This document shows positions 41,376 through 50,647 of a DNA stretch of 64,000 nucleotides, piece after piece; the stretch's first letter is position 1, and each line of letters starts with the position of its first letter. The notes beneath the pieces are model-generated. The model was not told where the DNA came from, ran no database searches, and worked only from the letters and a program-made list of their open reading frames with translations. The stretch lies in contig JAJPIW010000011.1 in NCBI GenBank assembly GCA_021324575.1, forward strand, positions 1 through 64,000. The letters run 5' to 3'. A program made the position numbers and the translations under genes. Origin of the DNA: Intrasporangiaceae bacterium (GTDB lineage Bacteria; Actinomycetota; Actinomycetes; Actinomycetales; Dermatophilaceae).

Positions 41376-42599
41376 TCACATGAAGTTCTTCGTATGCAGC
41401 GCGGAGAGCTCCGCAGCCTCGCCATCGGGGAAGCCGATCGCGGCCAGCCGCCGGCGGCGACCCTCGTCCATCCGGCGCTGCAGGCCCTGGACGGCCTCCC
41501 AACCGCGCCGGATCGCAGCCGGCTCCCAGGACCCCGCCGCGAGCAGCACCAGCCCGTCGAAGACCGACTGGTTCAGCCCGGCGGTGTCGCGAAGCGCCTC
41601 GTGACGACGTTCGACCGCGCCGCGGAGCCGGCCGAGGAAGGCCGGGTCGCTGTGCGCGATGTATGCCGTGTGCGCCACTCCGAAGGCGACGTGCCGGGCC
41701 TCGTCGCGCGCTGCCAGCCGGGTGACGTCGGCCGTGACCCGGTCCGGCGCGAAGTCGTGGATGAACTTCAGCAGGTCCACGAAGGTTCCCTCGCCGAGAA
41801 CGGACAGGAGGAACGAGGCCAAGGTGAAGTCGGGCTCGTTGAGCAGGGTCTGCAGGGACTCCCGGCCGTCGGCGCCGGACCGGCCCATCTGGCCCCGGGT
41901 CAGGAGGGCCCGCCGGGTGAAGATCTCCACATGGCGGGCCTCGTCGGCGACCTGGGAGGCCAGCAGCTGCATCACCTCGCGGTAGTGCGGGTGCAATGTG
42001 CCCAGCATCCTGGCCGGGATCATGAGCGCGGCCTGCTCGTTCTCCACGAGATAGGTCATGATCTGGACGACGGCGTCCTCGATGTCATCGGGGACACCGC
42101 TCGGCGGCGTCCAGTCGATGATCGTGTTGGGGTCCCACTGCGAGGCAGCAGCGCGCGCGTACAGAGTGGGCGCGATGTCCGCCCACACGTGGTCCCGCTC
42201 GACCCAGGCGACGTCGAGCTTCGGACCACCGGCCTCGACGAGCGCACCACGCGCAGCCAGGCCCCAGGTCCGGTCCGCCCTGGGCAGAACGCCACCCGGC
42301 TCACCCGCGCGGACGGCGCCCGACCAACGCTGGTCGTGCGCCGCGCCCTTCTCCAGGACCAGCGAAGGCCCGTCGCTCAGCTCATCCGACGACAACCGAT
42401 CCGCTGCTGGCATCGGCCGATCCGCTGCCGGCAGCAGCCGATGACCGTGCGACCGCGCCCACGCCCCCAGCATGAGGGACAGGCCGCCGGACCGGCCGCG
42501 CACCTCCAGCTGCTCCCCGGGACGCAGCCCGGCGAGGGCGCGCTCGAGGAGGATGTGGCCGCCCTCGTCGAGGGCGAGGTCCTCAAGGTCGATAGTCAT
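41376..42599 (-). CDS. TusA-like/ferritin-like diiron fusion protein
   Basis: The 407-residue protein joins two modules. Residues 1-55 resemble the second half of TusA/SirA (LAGLRPGEQLEVRGRSGGLSL to ARSHGHRL) but lack the sulfur-carrying CPxP cysteine. Residues 130-400 form a ferritin-like helical domain with two identical DEARHV motifs (219-224, 299-304) and Glu in ENE (186-188) and GEG (270), enough for a four-helix diiron site. This predicts oxygen-dependent or reductive chemistry on a small substrate. It overlaps the upstream PhnD-like gene by 17 bases and ends the three-gene unit. The function is not known. Confidence 0.8.
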   Translation of the reverse strand: MTIDLEDLALDEGGHILLERALAGLRPGEQLEVRGRSGGLSLMLGAWARSHGHRLLPAADRPMPAADRLSSDELSDGPSLVLEKGAAHDQRWSGAVRAGEPGGVLPRADRTWGLAARGALVEAGGPKLDVAWVERDHVWADIAPTLYARAAASQWDPNTIIDWTPPSGVPDDIEDAVVQIMTYLVENEQAALMIPARMLGTLHPHYREVMQLLASQVADEARHVEIFTRRALLTRGQMGRSGADGRESLQTLLNEPDFTLASFLLSVLGEGTFVDLLKFIHDFAPDRVTADVTRLAARDEARHVAFGVAHTAYIAHSDPAFLGRLRGAVERRHEALRDTAGLNQSVFDGLVLLAAGSWEPAAIRRGWEAVQGLQRRMDEGRRRRLAAIGFPDGEAAELSALHTKNFM

Positions 42600-43440
42600 C
42601 CGCGGTGATGTTGCCCTCCGCGTCGTAGAAGCCCGTCTCGTCGACGGCTCGCTCCAGTGCAGCGTAGTTCTCCGTCCGACCCGGCAGCCACTGCTTCAGC
42701 CCTTCGAGGTCGAGCAGCCGGCGGACGGTCGGGTCGGCATACGACATGGCGAGAAAGGCGTCGTTCAGGGTGGCCACCGCCTCGGGGTCCGCACCCGGCG
42801 CCGTGGTCATCATGCAGTGGTCGAAGGGCTCGGTCTGGCCGAGCACCGACAGGTAGCCGCTGGGGACGGTGCCCTCCTGGCTGAACACGATGAGGTTGGC
42901 GTCGAGCACGCAGGCCGCGTCGACGGAGCCTTCGCGCAGGGCGATCACGGCGTCGCGTTCGCCGCCGACGTGGTCCCCGTGCAGGCCGACACCGACGTCG
43001 AACCGGACCACCTCGAAGTCCTCACCGGGGACGAGCCCCTGCGACCGCAGGTACGACAGCGGGATCAGCGTCGACTGCGGTGAGTCCACCGCCCCGACGC
43101 CGACCCGCTTGCCGCGCAGGTCGGACAGCGTCTCGGCGCCGCTCCCCGCGCGGGTGACCACGGCCGAACGCAGCTCACGGTCGGAGTCCCGCATGAAGAG
43201 CGGGACGACCGTCAGCCCACGCGCCCTGGCCAGGCGGTCGGCCCGGACCCAGGCGAGCGGGGAGTTCCAGGCCAGGTCGATCCGGTTCGCGAGGAGGTCC
43301 TCCACCTGGCGTTCATAGTTGGAGTACAGCACGAAGTCGGTCTCGATCCCGCGCTCCCGGAGGAACCCGCGGAAGCCCTCCCAGATCGTCACCACCTTCG
43401 GGTCGTAGGCCACCGACCCGATCACGAGGGGGGTGCTCAC
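42583..43440 (-). CDS. PhnD/SsuA-like substrate-binding protein without a signal peptide
   Basis: The 285-residue protein has the two-lobe fold start STPLVIGSVAYDPKVVTIWEGF, then VEDLLANRIDLAWNSPLAWVRA and VVTRAGSGAETLSDLRGKRVGVG, as in phosphonate/sulfonate ABC transporter binding proteins. It has no signal peptide or lipobox, and no permease or ATPase gene is near. It is therefore predicted to be cytoplasmic, where it could bind a ligand for its partner enzymes. GTG at 43440 overlaps the stop of the flavoprotein gene (GTGA). Confidence 0.8.
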   Translation of the reverse strand: MSTPLVIGSVAYDPKVVTIWEGFRGFLRERGIETDFVLYSNYERQVEDLLANRIDLAWNSPLAWVRADRLARARGLTVVPLFMRDSDRELRSAVVTRAGSGAETLSDLRGKRVGVGAVDSPQSTLIPLSYLRSQGLVPGEDFEVVRFDVGVGLHGDHVGGERDAVIALREGSVDAACVLDANLIVFSQEGTVPSGYLSVLGQTEPFDHCMMTTAPGADPEAVATLNDAFLAMSYADPTVRRLLDLEGLKQWLPGRTENYAALERAVDETGFYDAEGNITADDYRP

Positions 43441-44570
43441 ACATCCCCCAACAACGGCAGCCCACACATGGCCCGACCGACGAAGTCGAGCAGTGCGTCG
43501 GTGGTCGGGGCCATCACCCGCGCCGCACGCGAGTCGCGAAAGCGTCGCTCCACGGCGAGCTCCTTGCGGAAGGCCGCGCCACCGCAGGCCACCATGGCCA
43601 GGTCGGACACCTCGGCAACCCCCTGGTCGGCGGATGCCTTGGACTCCAGCACGAGCAGCACCGCCTCGGGGCGGGCGGCGGCGACCGCCGCGAGTGCGTC
43701 CTCGACCAGGGTCCGGCTGCGGTCGCTCTGGATCTGCATCTGGGCGAGCCGGGTGCGGGAGGGGAGCTGCTGGGCCAGGGTCTGGCCCAGGTGCTGCAGC
43801 TGGGTGCCGGCGAGGTGGTCCCTCGTGGCCGCGGTCAGCGCCTGCATGGCTCCCACGCTGGCGGACGCGTTGAGCAGCAGGAACCACGGGAGCACGACGG
43901 CGAGCGCGTGGTCCAGGCCGGTGCCGTCGGTGCCGAGCAGGTCGGTCGCCGGGATCCGGACGTCCACCGCCGTGACCGGGCACGAGTCGTTGCCGCGCAG
44001 GCCGAGGCCGTCGAAGGTCGAGGGGATGCTCAGGCCCGGAGTGTCGGTGGGGACGTACCAGAGCGTCATCGGACCGTCGGCCGCCAACGGGGTCGAGGAC
44101 CAGACGTAGCTGTCGGCTTCGTGCGCAGAGGTCACCCAGCTCTTCTCCGCGTTGAGGACGACCTCGTCACCGTCGGCGGCGGCGGTGCTCACCGGCGCCC
44201 AGAAGTGGCTTCGCGAGCCCCGCTCGGAGAAGGCGAGGGTGGTCAGGTGGTCTCCTGAGGCGATCGCGCGCACGGCCTGCTCGTGTCCAGCGGCCACGAG
44301 CATCGCGGTGGCCGAGTAGTGCATACAGACCACCATGGCGGTAGAGGCACAGGCCTGGGCGAGGCGCCGGACGACGTCGGCCGCCACGTCCATCCCGGCT
44401 CCGCCCCCGCCGTACTCGGCGGGGACCGTGACGGCAAGGATCCCGGCAGCACCGAGGGCGTCGATGGCGGCTCGGGGGAAGGCACCCTCGGCGTCGACGG
44501 TGGCCGCCTGCGGCGCCACGATCTCGTCGATGATGCGCTGGAGGCTCTCGTCAATGGACACTTCGGACAC
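43437..44570 (-). CDS. Acyl-CoA-dehydrogenase-like flavoprotein
   Basis: The 377-residue protein has the three-domain ACAD fold: helical N-terminus (ESLQRIIDEIVAPQAATVD to GGGGAGMDVAADVVRRLAQA), a beta domain with LAFSERGSRSHFWAPV and KSWVTSAHEADSYVW, and a C-terminal helical bundle. Family members include fatty-acid dehydrogenases and group-D flavin monooxygenases such as DszC and SfnB. I could not fix a catalytic Glu. The start is GTG at 44570 (or 44561), with AGGAAG upstream. It leads the overlapping unit with the PhnD-like and TusA-diiron genes. Confidence 0.85.
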   Translation of the reverse strand: MSEVSIDESLQRIIDEIVAPQAATVDAEGAFPRAAIDALGAAGILAVTVPAEYGGGGAGMDVAADVVRRLAQACASTAMVVCMHYSATAMLVAAGHEQAVRAIASGDHLTTLAFSERGSRSHFWAPVSTAAADGDEVVLNAEKSWVTSAHEADSYVWSSTPLAADGPMTLWYVPTDTPGLSIPSTFDGLGLRGNDSCPVTAVDVRIPATDLLGTDGTGLDHALAVVLPWFLLLNASASVGAMQALTAATRDHLAGTQLQHLGQTLAQQLPSRTRLAQMQIQSDRSRTLVEDALAAVAAARPEAVLLVLESKASADQGVAEVSDLAMVACGGAAFRKELAVERRFRDSRAARVMAPTTDALLDFVGRAMCGLPLLGDV

Positions 44571-44740
44571 TTCGGTCTCGCTTCCTGGGATCCGCGGGTG
44601 GGATGGGCTCACGATAGTGACCCAACCGACGGGCCGGCAGACGTATGCCGGCCACCCGCTCGGGTGAATCGAGGGGTGAACCACCGCGGATGCGGATGCA
44701 GTCAGCCTGCCTTCCGCCTCACCTGCGGCCCGATCGGGCC

Positions 44741-47080
44741 TCAGCCCAGGTCGAAACCGGGCTGGGAGCCAGCCTCCAGACCGAGTCCACGCAGCCGCGC
44801 GGCGACCACGTCCTGGGCCAGCTCCAGACTCTCCGCCAGCTCCTCGAGGGTGAGACCGAGGGCGACCCCGTCGCGCAGCTCCTCGTCGGAGTGCTCGTCC
44901 CAGGCATGTCCCTGGGTGACGGCCGTGCGTGACGCGTCAGGGACCGGAGGCGGATCGGCGACCGGCCGAAGGTCGGGCGTCCCTGCTGCGGCAGCGGCAC
45001 CGGCAGCGGCAACGCCAACGGCAGCGAGGGGGTCGGCTATCGGGCGCGGGTGCTCGGCCCCATCGCCGGACCCCATCGAGGTGCCGGACAGTGCCCCGGT
45101 CAGACCACGCAGGGCGGGCGCCGCCACGGGCAGGACCGGCGGGGCGACCTTGTCGAGCCGCTCCAGCGCACCGAGGACGAGAGCCCGGTCGGCCGTCGGC
45201 CAGAACGGCGGCAGCGAGCGCTGGAGGAACCCGGCATACCTGGCACTCATCATCCGCGAGTCGAGGAAGGCGACGACTCCGCGGTCGTCGGACCGGCGGA
45301 CCAGTCGGCCGGCGCCCTGCGCGAGCCGAAGGGCGGCGTGCGTCGCGGACACGGCCATGAAGCCGTTGCCGCCCATCCGGGCGATCGCCTGGGACCTGGC
45401 GGAGGCGAGGGGGTCGTCGGGCCGCGGGAACGGGATCCGGTCGATGATGACCAGCTGGCACGACGAGCCGGGGACGTCGACCCCCTGCCACAGGGTGAGT
45501 GTCCCGAACAGGCAGACGGTTGCCGTCTCCGCGAACTGCCGGACGAGCGTGGTGATCTGGTCCTCGCCCTGGCACAGGAAGGTGATGTCGGTGCCGGCGA
45601 ACCGTTCGCGCATCGCCTCGGTCGCGTCCTGGGCCGCACGCATCGAGGAGAACAGACCCAGGGTCCGGCCCCCGGCAGCCCGGACCAGCGCCTCGATCTC
45701 GTCGAGCGTCGCCTTGCCGATGCCGTCACGGCCGGGTGCGGGCAGATGCTTGGCGACATAGGCCATCGCCTGAGCCGGGTAGTCGAACGGGCTCCCGACG
45801 TCGACTCCCTTCCAGTCCGGTGCCCCGTCGCCGCGCAGCCCCATCGTCCCGGCGAGGGCGTCGAAGGACCCGCCCAGCTCCAAGGTCGCCGACGTCAGGA
45901 CGACCGTCCGCTCGTCGAAGATCTTGTCGCGCAACAACATCGCCACGCTCATCGGCGCGACGCGCAGCACCGACCCACGTCGCGGGTCGCGCGACAGCCA
46001 CACGACATCGAGGTCACGCTCCTCGAGGATCCGGGCGGCGTTGTCGAAGACCTCGTCGACCGCGGCCCGGGCCACCTGACGAGCGCCGTCGGCCTCGGCC
46101 CCGGCCTCCGGCTTCAGCTCGGACTGCACCTGGCGGGCCGTGTCGCGAACCCGGGCGAGGGCGAGGGCCAGGGCGTCCGGTATGCCGGTCAGCCGCCCCT
46201 CGGGGGCACCGTCCAGGACGCCCTGGAGGAAGACCGCGGAGTCCTCCATCGCCTCCCGCGACTCGGCCTCGGCCATCCGCCCGGCCCGCTTGGCGGCCGC
46301 GGAGATCATCGACGGAGTGACCTCGTCGGTGATCGTCGACGTGACGCGGTCGACGAGCTCGTGGCCCTCGTCGATCACCAGGACGTCGTGCTCGGGCAGC
46401 ATCTGCCGGCCCTCGAACGCGTCGATCGCCATGAACGAGTGGTTGGTGACGATGACGTCGACGTCCTTGGCGGCCTCGCGCGACCGCTCGACGAAGCACT
46501 CGGCGATGGCCGGGCACTTGCCGCCCAGGCACTCGTGGGCACTCACCGAGACCTGTCGCCAGGCCCGCTCCGAGACGCCCGGGACGAGCTCGTCGCGGTC
46601 GCCGGACTCGGTCTCCTCGGCCCACTCCCGGAGCCGGACGACCTCGGCGCCGAGCCGGCCGATGCCCGCGTCGACCGCGCCCATCCCCAGCAGCGCGTCG
46701 TCATCGTCGGGGAAGCCGCCCTCGAGCTTGTGGGCGCACAGGTAGTTGCGCCGTCCCTTGACGAGCGCATATGTCGGCGTCCGCCCGAGCACCGGCGCGA
46801 TCGCCTCGGCCAGGCGGGGCATGTCGCGGTCGACGATCTGGGACTGCAGGGCCAGGGTCGCGGTGGCGACGATCGCCGGCTTCCCCGCGCTCATCGCGTG
46901 CTGGACCGCCGGCACGAGGTAGGCAAGGGACTTGCCGGTGCCGGTCCCGGCCTGGACGAGCAGGTGCTCGCCGGAGTCGACAGCGGCGGCGACGGCGTGC
47001 GCCATCTCGACCTGGCCCGGACGCTCGACCCCGCCCACGCCGACAACGGCAGCGTGCAGGAGGTCGTCGAGGGAAGGCAT
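44741..47080 (-). CDS. ATP-dependent DNA helicase, DinG/XPD type
   Basis: The 779-residue helicase of superfamily 2 has Walker A VQAGTGTGKSLAYL near residue 45, an Fe-S domain with four spaced cysteines (CAHK, CLGGKC, C in AECF), DEGH as the DEAH box, SATLELGG and a C-terminal helicase domain ending QGAGRLVRR. A final low-complexity Ala/Gly/Pro tail leads to a short acidic helix. DinG-like enzymes resolve R-loops and G-rich DNA. The palindrome GGCCCGATCGGGCC (44727-44740) directly follows the stop. ATG at 47080 is the family start. Confidence 0.9.
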   Translation of the reverse strand: MPSLDDLLHAAVVGVGGVERPGQVEMAHAVAAAVDSGEHLLVQAGTGTGKSLAYLVPAVQHAMSAGKPAIVATATLALQSQIVDRDMPRLAEAIAPVLGRTPTYALVKGRRNYLCAHKLEGGFPDDDDALLGMGAVDAGIGRLGAEVVRLREWAEETESGDRDELVPGVSERAWRQVSVSAHECLGGKCPAIAECFVERSREAAKDVDVIVTNHSFMAIDAFEGRQMLPEHDVLVIDEGHELVDRVTSTITDEVTPSMISAAAKRAGRMAEAESREAMEDSAVFLQGVLDGAPEGRLTGIPDALALALARVRDTARQVQSELKPEAGAEADGARQVARAAVDEVFDNAARILEERDLDVVWLSRDPRRGSVLRVAPMSVAMLLRDKIFDERTVVLTSATLELGGSFDALAGTMGLRGDGAPDWKGVDVGSPFDYPAQAMAYVAKHLPAPGRDGIGKATLDEIEALVRAAGGRTLGLFSSMRAAQDATEAMRERFAGTDITFLCQGEDQITTLVRQFAETATVCLFGTLTLWQGVDVPGSSCQLVIIDRIPFPRPDDPLASARSQAIARMGGNGFMAVSATHAALRLAQGAGRLVRRSDDRGVVAFLDSRMMSARYAGFLQRSLPPFWPTADRALVLGALERLDKVAPPVLPVAAPALRGLTGALSGTSMGSGDGAEHPRPIADPLAAVGVAAAGAAAAAGTPDLRPVADPPPVPDASRTAVTQGHAWDEHSDEELRDGVALGLTLEELAESLELAQDVVAARLRGLGLEAGSQPGFDLG

Positions 47081-47171
47081 GGGGTTCAGCGTATGCCGGG
47101 CCGCCGACTCTCCCCGGCGGCCATCCACAGCCCCCGTTGCGTCTGCGTCGATGAGGGCTCGCGACGTGCGG

Positions 47172-49910
47172 TCACCCGGACGTCGGCGTGCCCGACCGAG
47201 TGCAGATCAGGTGGGCCACCAGCGCCGTCCACCCGGTCTGGTGGGACGCGCCGAGGCCGGCGCCGGTGTCGCCGTGGAAGTACTCGGAGAACGTCGGATG
47301 GTCGGCCCATAGCGGGCCCGTCCCCACGTGGACCGGGTCGCTCGGCCGCCGCCCGTCGGCGTCCGGGCGGAACAGCCCGATCAACCGGTCGTCGAGCTCG
47401 TCGGCCACCTCGGCGAGCGTGCGTCGCGATCCCGACCCCGTCGGCAGCTCGACGGTCAAGGCGGAACCAAGCCCCGCGGCATACGTCCGCAGCGCGTCGA
47501 TGATGAGCACGTTGACCGGCATCCAGACCGGGCCGCGCCAGTTGGAGTTGCCGCCGAAGAGCCCACTGTCGGACTCGGCCGGCACGTACCGGATCGGGAG
47601 GTCGGCCCCGTCGATCGGGACCGAGTAGCCGTTGCGGTAGACCGCGGAAAGGGAGCGTATGCCGTGCGGCGAGAGGAACTCGTCCTCGTCGAGCAGCCGG
47701 CAGAGCAGGTCCTCGAGGCGCTCGGAGGTGAGCAGCGACAGGCTCGTGACGACGCGACCGTCGTTGCGGGAGCTGACAACTGCGTCCATCAGCTCGGGAC
47801 GTCGAGCGCGCAGCCAGCCGAGCCGGCCGGTGAAGTCCGGCAGCGCTCGCGGCACCCAGTCCGGCGTCACGGCGACGGCGAGCAGCGGCAGCAGACCGAC
47901 CATCGAGCGGACCCGCACAGGCTGGGTGCTCCCGTCGGCGGCGACGACGACGTCGTAGTAGAACGAGTCGACCTCGTCCCACAGCGACACCTTCCCCGAC
48001 CCGAAGCTCTCCATCGCCTCGGCGATCGCGAGGAAGTGCTCGAGGAACTTCGTCGCCGTCTCGTCCCACGCGGTGTCCTCGCGCGCGAGCTCCAGGGCGA
48101 TCCGAAGCATGGAGAGGAAGAAGAACGCCATCCAGCTCGTCGCGTCGGACTGCTCGAGCCGCTGGCCCTGCGGGAGCGGCTGGCTCCGGTCGAACGGGCC
48201 GACGTTGTCCATCCCGAGGAAGCCGCCCTCGAAGAGCCCGGACCCGTCGGCGTCCTTGCGGTTGACCCACCAGCCGGCGTTGAAGAGCAGCTTGCTGAAG
48301 ACCCGGATCAGGAAGTCGTGGTCCCACGCGCCGTCCAGGACGTAGACCTGCCAGGTCGCCCAGGCGTGGACCGGCGGGTTCACGTCGCCGAAGTCCCACT
48401 CGTATGCCGGGAGCTTGCCGTCGCGAGCCATCGCCCACTCCCGGCACATGAGGGTCAGCTGGTCCTTGGCGAAGGTGGGGTCGATGTGGGCCATCGCGAC
48501 ACAGTGGAAGGCGAGGTCCCAGCAGGCGAACCACGGGTACTCCCACTCGTCCGGCATCGAGATGACATCCGCGAGCGAGAGGTTCTGCCAGTCCGAGTTC
48601 CTTCCGTACCAACGGCTTTCGGGCGGCGCCGGTTGCGCAGGGTCGCCCTGCAGCCACTGCTCGACGTCGTACCGGTACAGCTGCTTGCACCAGAGCAGGC
48701 CGGCGAAGGCCCGTCGGGCGACGTACGCGTCCTCCCCACTGGTGTGGGCCGGGATGACCTCGGCGTAGAACTCGTCGGCCTCCTGCTTGCGCGTGGCGAT
48801 CGTCGTGGCGAAGTCCTCGAAGCCGGCCAGACCGCGGATCGGCCCCACGCCGGTGGCTGTCGGTGCGTTGTCGCTGGCAAGGCTGAGCCGGACAGTGAAG
48901 GACTCCCCCGGCCCGACGGCATCGACGTGCCACCACAGAGCCGCCTTGGTGCCGGACCCGCCGCTCGGGACGAGCCGTGACTCGTCGCCATGGACGATGG
49001 CGGTGTCGATGGCGTTCTTCGGGTGGGCGGCCGTGCCAGCGGTCGTGCCGAAGCAGTACTCGTTGTCGGTCTCGTTGTCGCACAACAGAACTCGAGGCGA
49101 ACCCTCGGCGCTCAGGACGTATCGGCCCAGGTAGGCGTGGTCGGCTGCCAGCGCGACCCGGCCCTCCCCCGCGTCGAGGACCTGGACCGTCGGGCGCCGG
49201 TCGTCCCGGCCCCACGACCACGTGTTGCGGAACCACAGCTGCGGCACGAGGTCCAGCGGCGCTGCCTCGGGCCCGTGGTTGGTCGCGGTGATCTCCACGA
49301 GCACGTGGTCCGGCCCGGCCTTGGCGTGCGTCACGTGGACGTCGAAGAACCGGTCCTCGTCGAGGATCCCGGTGTCGGAGAGCTCGAACTCGGGCTCATC
49401 CCTTGTGCGGCGGGCGTTCTCGTCGCGGAGCCGGCCGTAGGGGAAGGCGCGCTGCGGGTACCGGTACAGCCACTCGGCATACGAGTGGGTCGGTGTCGCA
49501 TCGACGTGCCACCAGTACTCCTTGGCGTCCTCGCCGTGGTTGCCCTGCCCGTTGGTCAGCCCGAAGATGCGTTCCTTGAGCCGGTCGTCCTGCCCGTTCC
49601 ACATCGCGATGGCGAGGTTGAGGAACCCGTAGCGGTCGCAGATGCCAGCGAGCCCGTCCTCCCCCCCGCGGTAGGCGCGGGCGTGGGCATGGTCGAACGG
49701 GAGGTAGTCCCACGCGTCGCCGCCGGGCGAGTAGTCCTCCCGGACCGTCCCCCACTGCCGGCCGGCGAGGTAGGGGCCCCACCGGCGCCACGCGGACAGG
49801 TCGCCCTGGCTCTGTGCCAGCCGGTCGTGCTCGGCCGTCGGTGGAACGCGTCGGGTGGTGGGCTCCGGCTGCGCGTCGGTGCTCGGCTGGTCGGGGGGCA
49901 CGTCCTGCAC
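47172..49910 (-). CDS. GH63-type glucosidase/mannosylglycerate hydrolase-like protein
   Basis: The 912-residue cytoplasmic protein carries WDYLPFDHAHARAYRGGEDG, RYGFLNLAIAMWNG and GWWVNRKDADGSGLFEGGFLGMDN, as in the MGH1-like/GH63 family that cleaves alpha-linked glucose or glucosylglycerate. The catalytic acid and base lie in an (alpha/alpha)6 barrel; candidate acids are in NRKDADGSGLFEG and in the final HPTFSEYFHG block. No signal peptide is present. It lies downstream of the two-component genes by about 60 bases, so it may be co-transcribed, but a functional link is not evident. Confidence 0.85.
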   Translation of the reverse strand: MQDVPPDQPSTDAQPEPTTRRVPPTAEHDRLAQSQGDLSAWRRWGPYLAGRQWGTVREDYSPGGDAWDYLPFDHAHARAYRGGEDGLAGICDRYGFLNLAIAMWNGQDDRLKERIFGLTNGQGNHGEDAKEYWWHVDATPTHSYAEWLYRYPQRAFPYGRLRDENARRTRDEPEFELSDTGILDEDRFFDVHVTHAKAGPDHVLVEITATNHGPEAAPLDLVPQLWFRNTWSWGRDDRRPTVQVLDAGEGRVALAADHAYLGRYVLSAEGSPRVLLCDNETDNEYCFGTTAGTAAHPKNAIDTAIVHGDESRLVPSGGSGTKAALWWHVDAVGPGESFTVRLSLASDNAPTATGVGPIRGLAGFEDFATTIATRKQEADEFYAEVIPAHTSGEDAYVARRAFAGLLWCKQLYRYDVEQWLQGDPAQPAPPESRWYGRNSDWQNLSLADVISMPDEWEYPWFACWDLAFHCVAMAHIDPTFAKDQLTLMCREWAMARDGKLPAYEWDFGDVNPPVHAWATWQVYVLDGAWDHDFLIRVFSKLLFNAGWWVNRKDADGSGLFEGGFLGMDNVGPFDRSQPLPQGQRLEQSDATSWMAFFFLSMLRIALELAREDTAWDETATKFLEHFLAIAEAMESFGSGKVSLWDEVDSFYYDVVVAADGSTQPVRVRSMVGLLPLLAVAVTPDWVPRALPDFTGRLGWLRARRPELMDAVVSSRNDGRVVTSLSLLTSERLEDLLCRLLDEDEFLSPHGIRSLSAVYRNGYSVPIDGADLPIRYVPAESDSGLFGGNSNWRGPVWMPVNVLIIDALRTYAAGLGSALTVELPTGSGSRRTLAEVADELDDRLIGLFRPDADGRRPSDPVHVGTGPLWADHPTFSEYFHGDTGAGLGASHQTGWTALVAHLICTRSGTPTSG

Positions 49911-49972
49911 TGTGCCAGCCCGCGCTGGACGGCGGCTGGACGACGGCCGGACGACGATCGGAGAGCAGGCCC

Positions 49973-50647
49973 TCAGCCCGGTCCGGGGCGGCCCATCCCC
50001 GCGTCCCGGGCCCGCACGATCGCCTCGGCCCTGCCCGCGACCTGGAGCTTGGCGAAGATCGTCGAGACGGTGTTGGCGACGGTCTTGGCAGCGAGCGAGA
50101 GACGCACGCCGATGGCCGCGTTCGGCAGTCCCGCCGCAAGGAGGTCGAGGATCTCGCGCTCCCGCGCAGTGAGCTCGGGGAAGGGCAGCGCATCGGGTGC
50201 CGCCGGCCCGGAGGCGAAGAAGGCGAGTACCCGCCGAGCCACGGCGGGCCCGAAGATCGCCTCGCCGCGCGCCACGGCCGAGATGGCTCCGAGGATCTCG
50301 TCCTGGGTGGCTCCCTTGACGAGGTAGCCGCGGGCGCCGGACCGCATGGCGGCGAAGACCGACCGGTCGTCGGCGTGCATCGTCAGCACAAGGACGGCGA
50401 CGTTCGGCGCGACCCGGGCCAGCTCCTTCGTCGCCTCGAAGCCGTCACCGTCGGGCATCTGGAGGTCGATGATGGCGACGTCGGGCGCCTGGAGGACAGC
50501 CTCGCGGACGGCCTCGTGACCCGACGCGCACCGGGCGACGACGTCGAAGCCGGGCACCGAGGTGAGTAGCGCGACCAGCCCGTCCCGGACGATCGGGTGG
50601 TCGTCGGCGATGAGCACCCGGACGTCAGCGGACCCATCAGCCGTCAC
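49973..50647 (-). CDS. NarL/LuxR-family response regulator
   Basis: The 224-residue protein has a receiver domain with acidic pocket ADDHP, phosphoacceptor Asp in DLQMPDGDG (near 62), the lysine in GYLVKGATQDE and a C-terminal LuxR-type helix-turn-helix (LTAREREILDLLAAGLPNAAIGVRLSLAAKTVANTVSTIFAKLQV). Its ATG overlaps the stop of the kinase gene (ATGA), so the pair is translationally coupled. The target genes are unknown; the divergent membrane genes on the far side of the kinase are candidates. Confidence 0.92.
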   Translation of the reverse strand: MTADGSADVRVLIADDHPIVRDGLVALLTSVPGFDVVARCASGHEAVREAVLQAPDVAIIDLQMPDGDGFEATKELARVAPNVAVLVLTMHADDRSVFAAMRSGARGYLVKGATQDEILGAISAVARGEAIFGPAVARRVLAFFASGPAAPDALPFPELTAREREILDLLAAGLPNAAIGVRLSLAAKTVANTVSTIFAKLQVAGRAEAIVRARDAGMGRPGPG

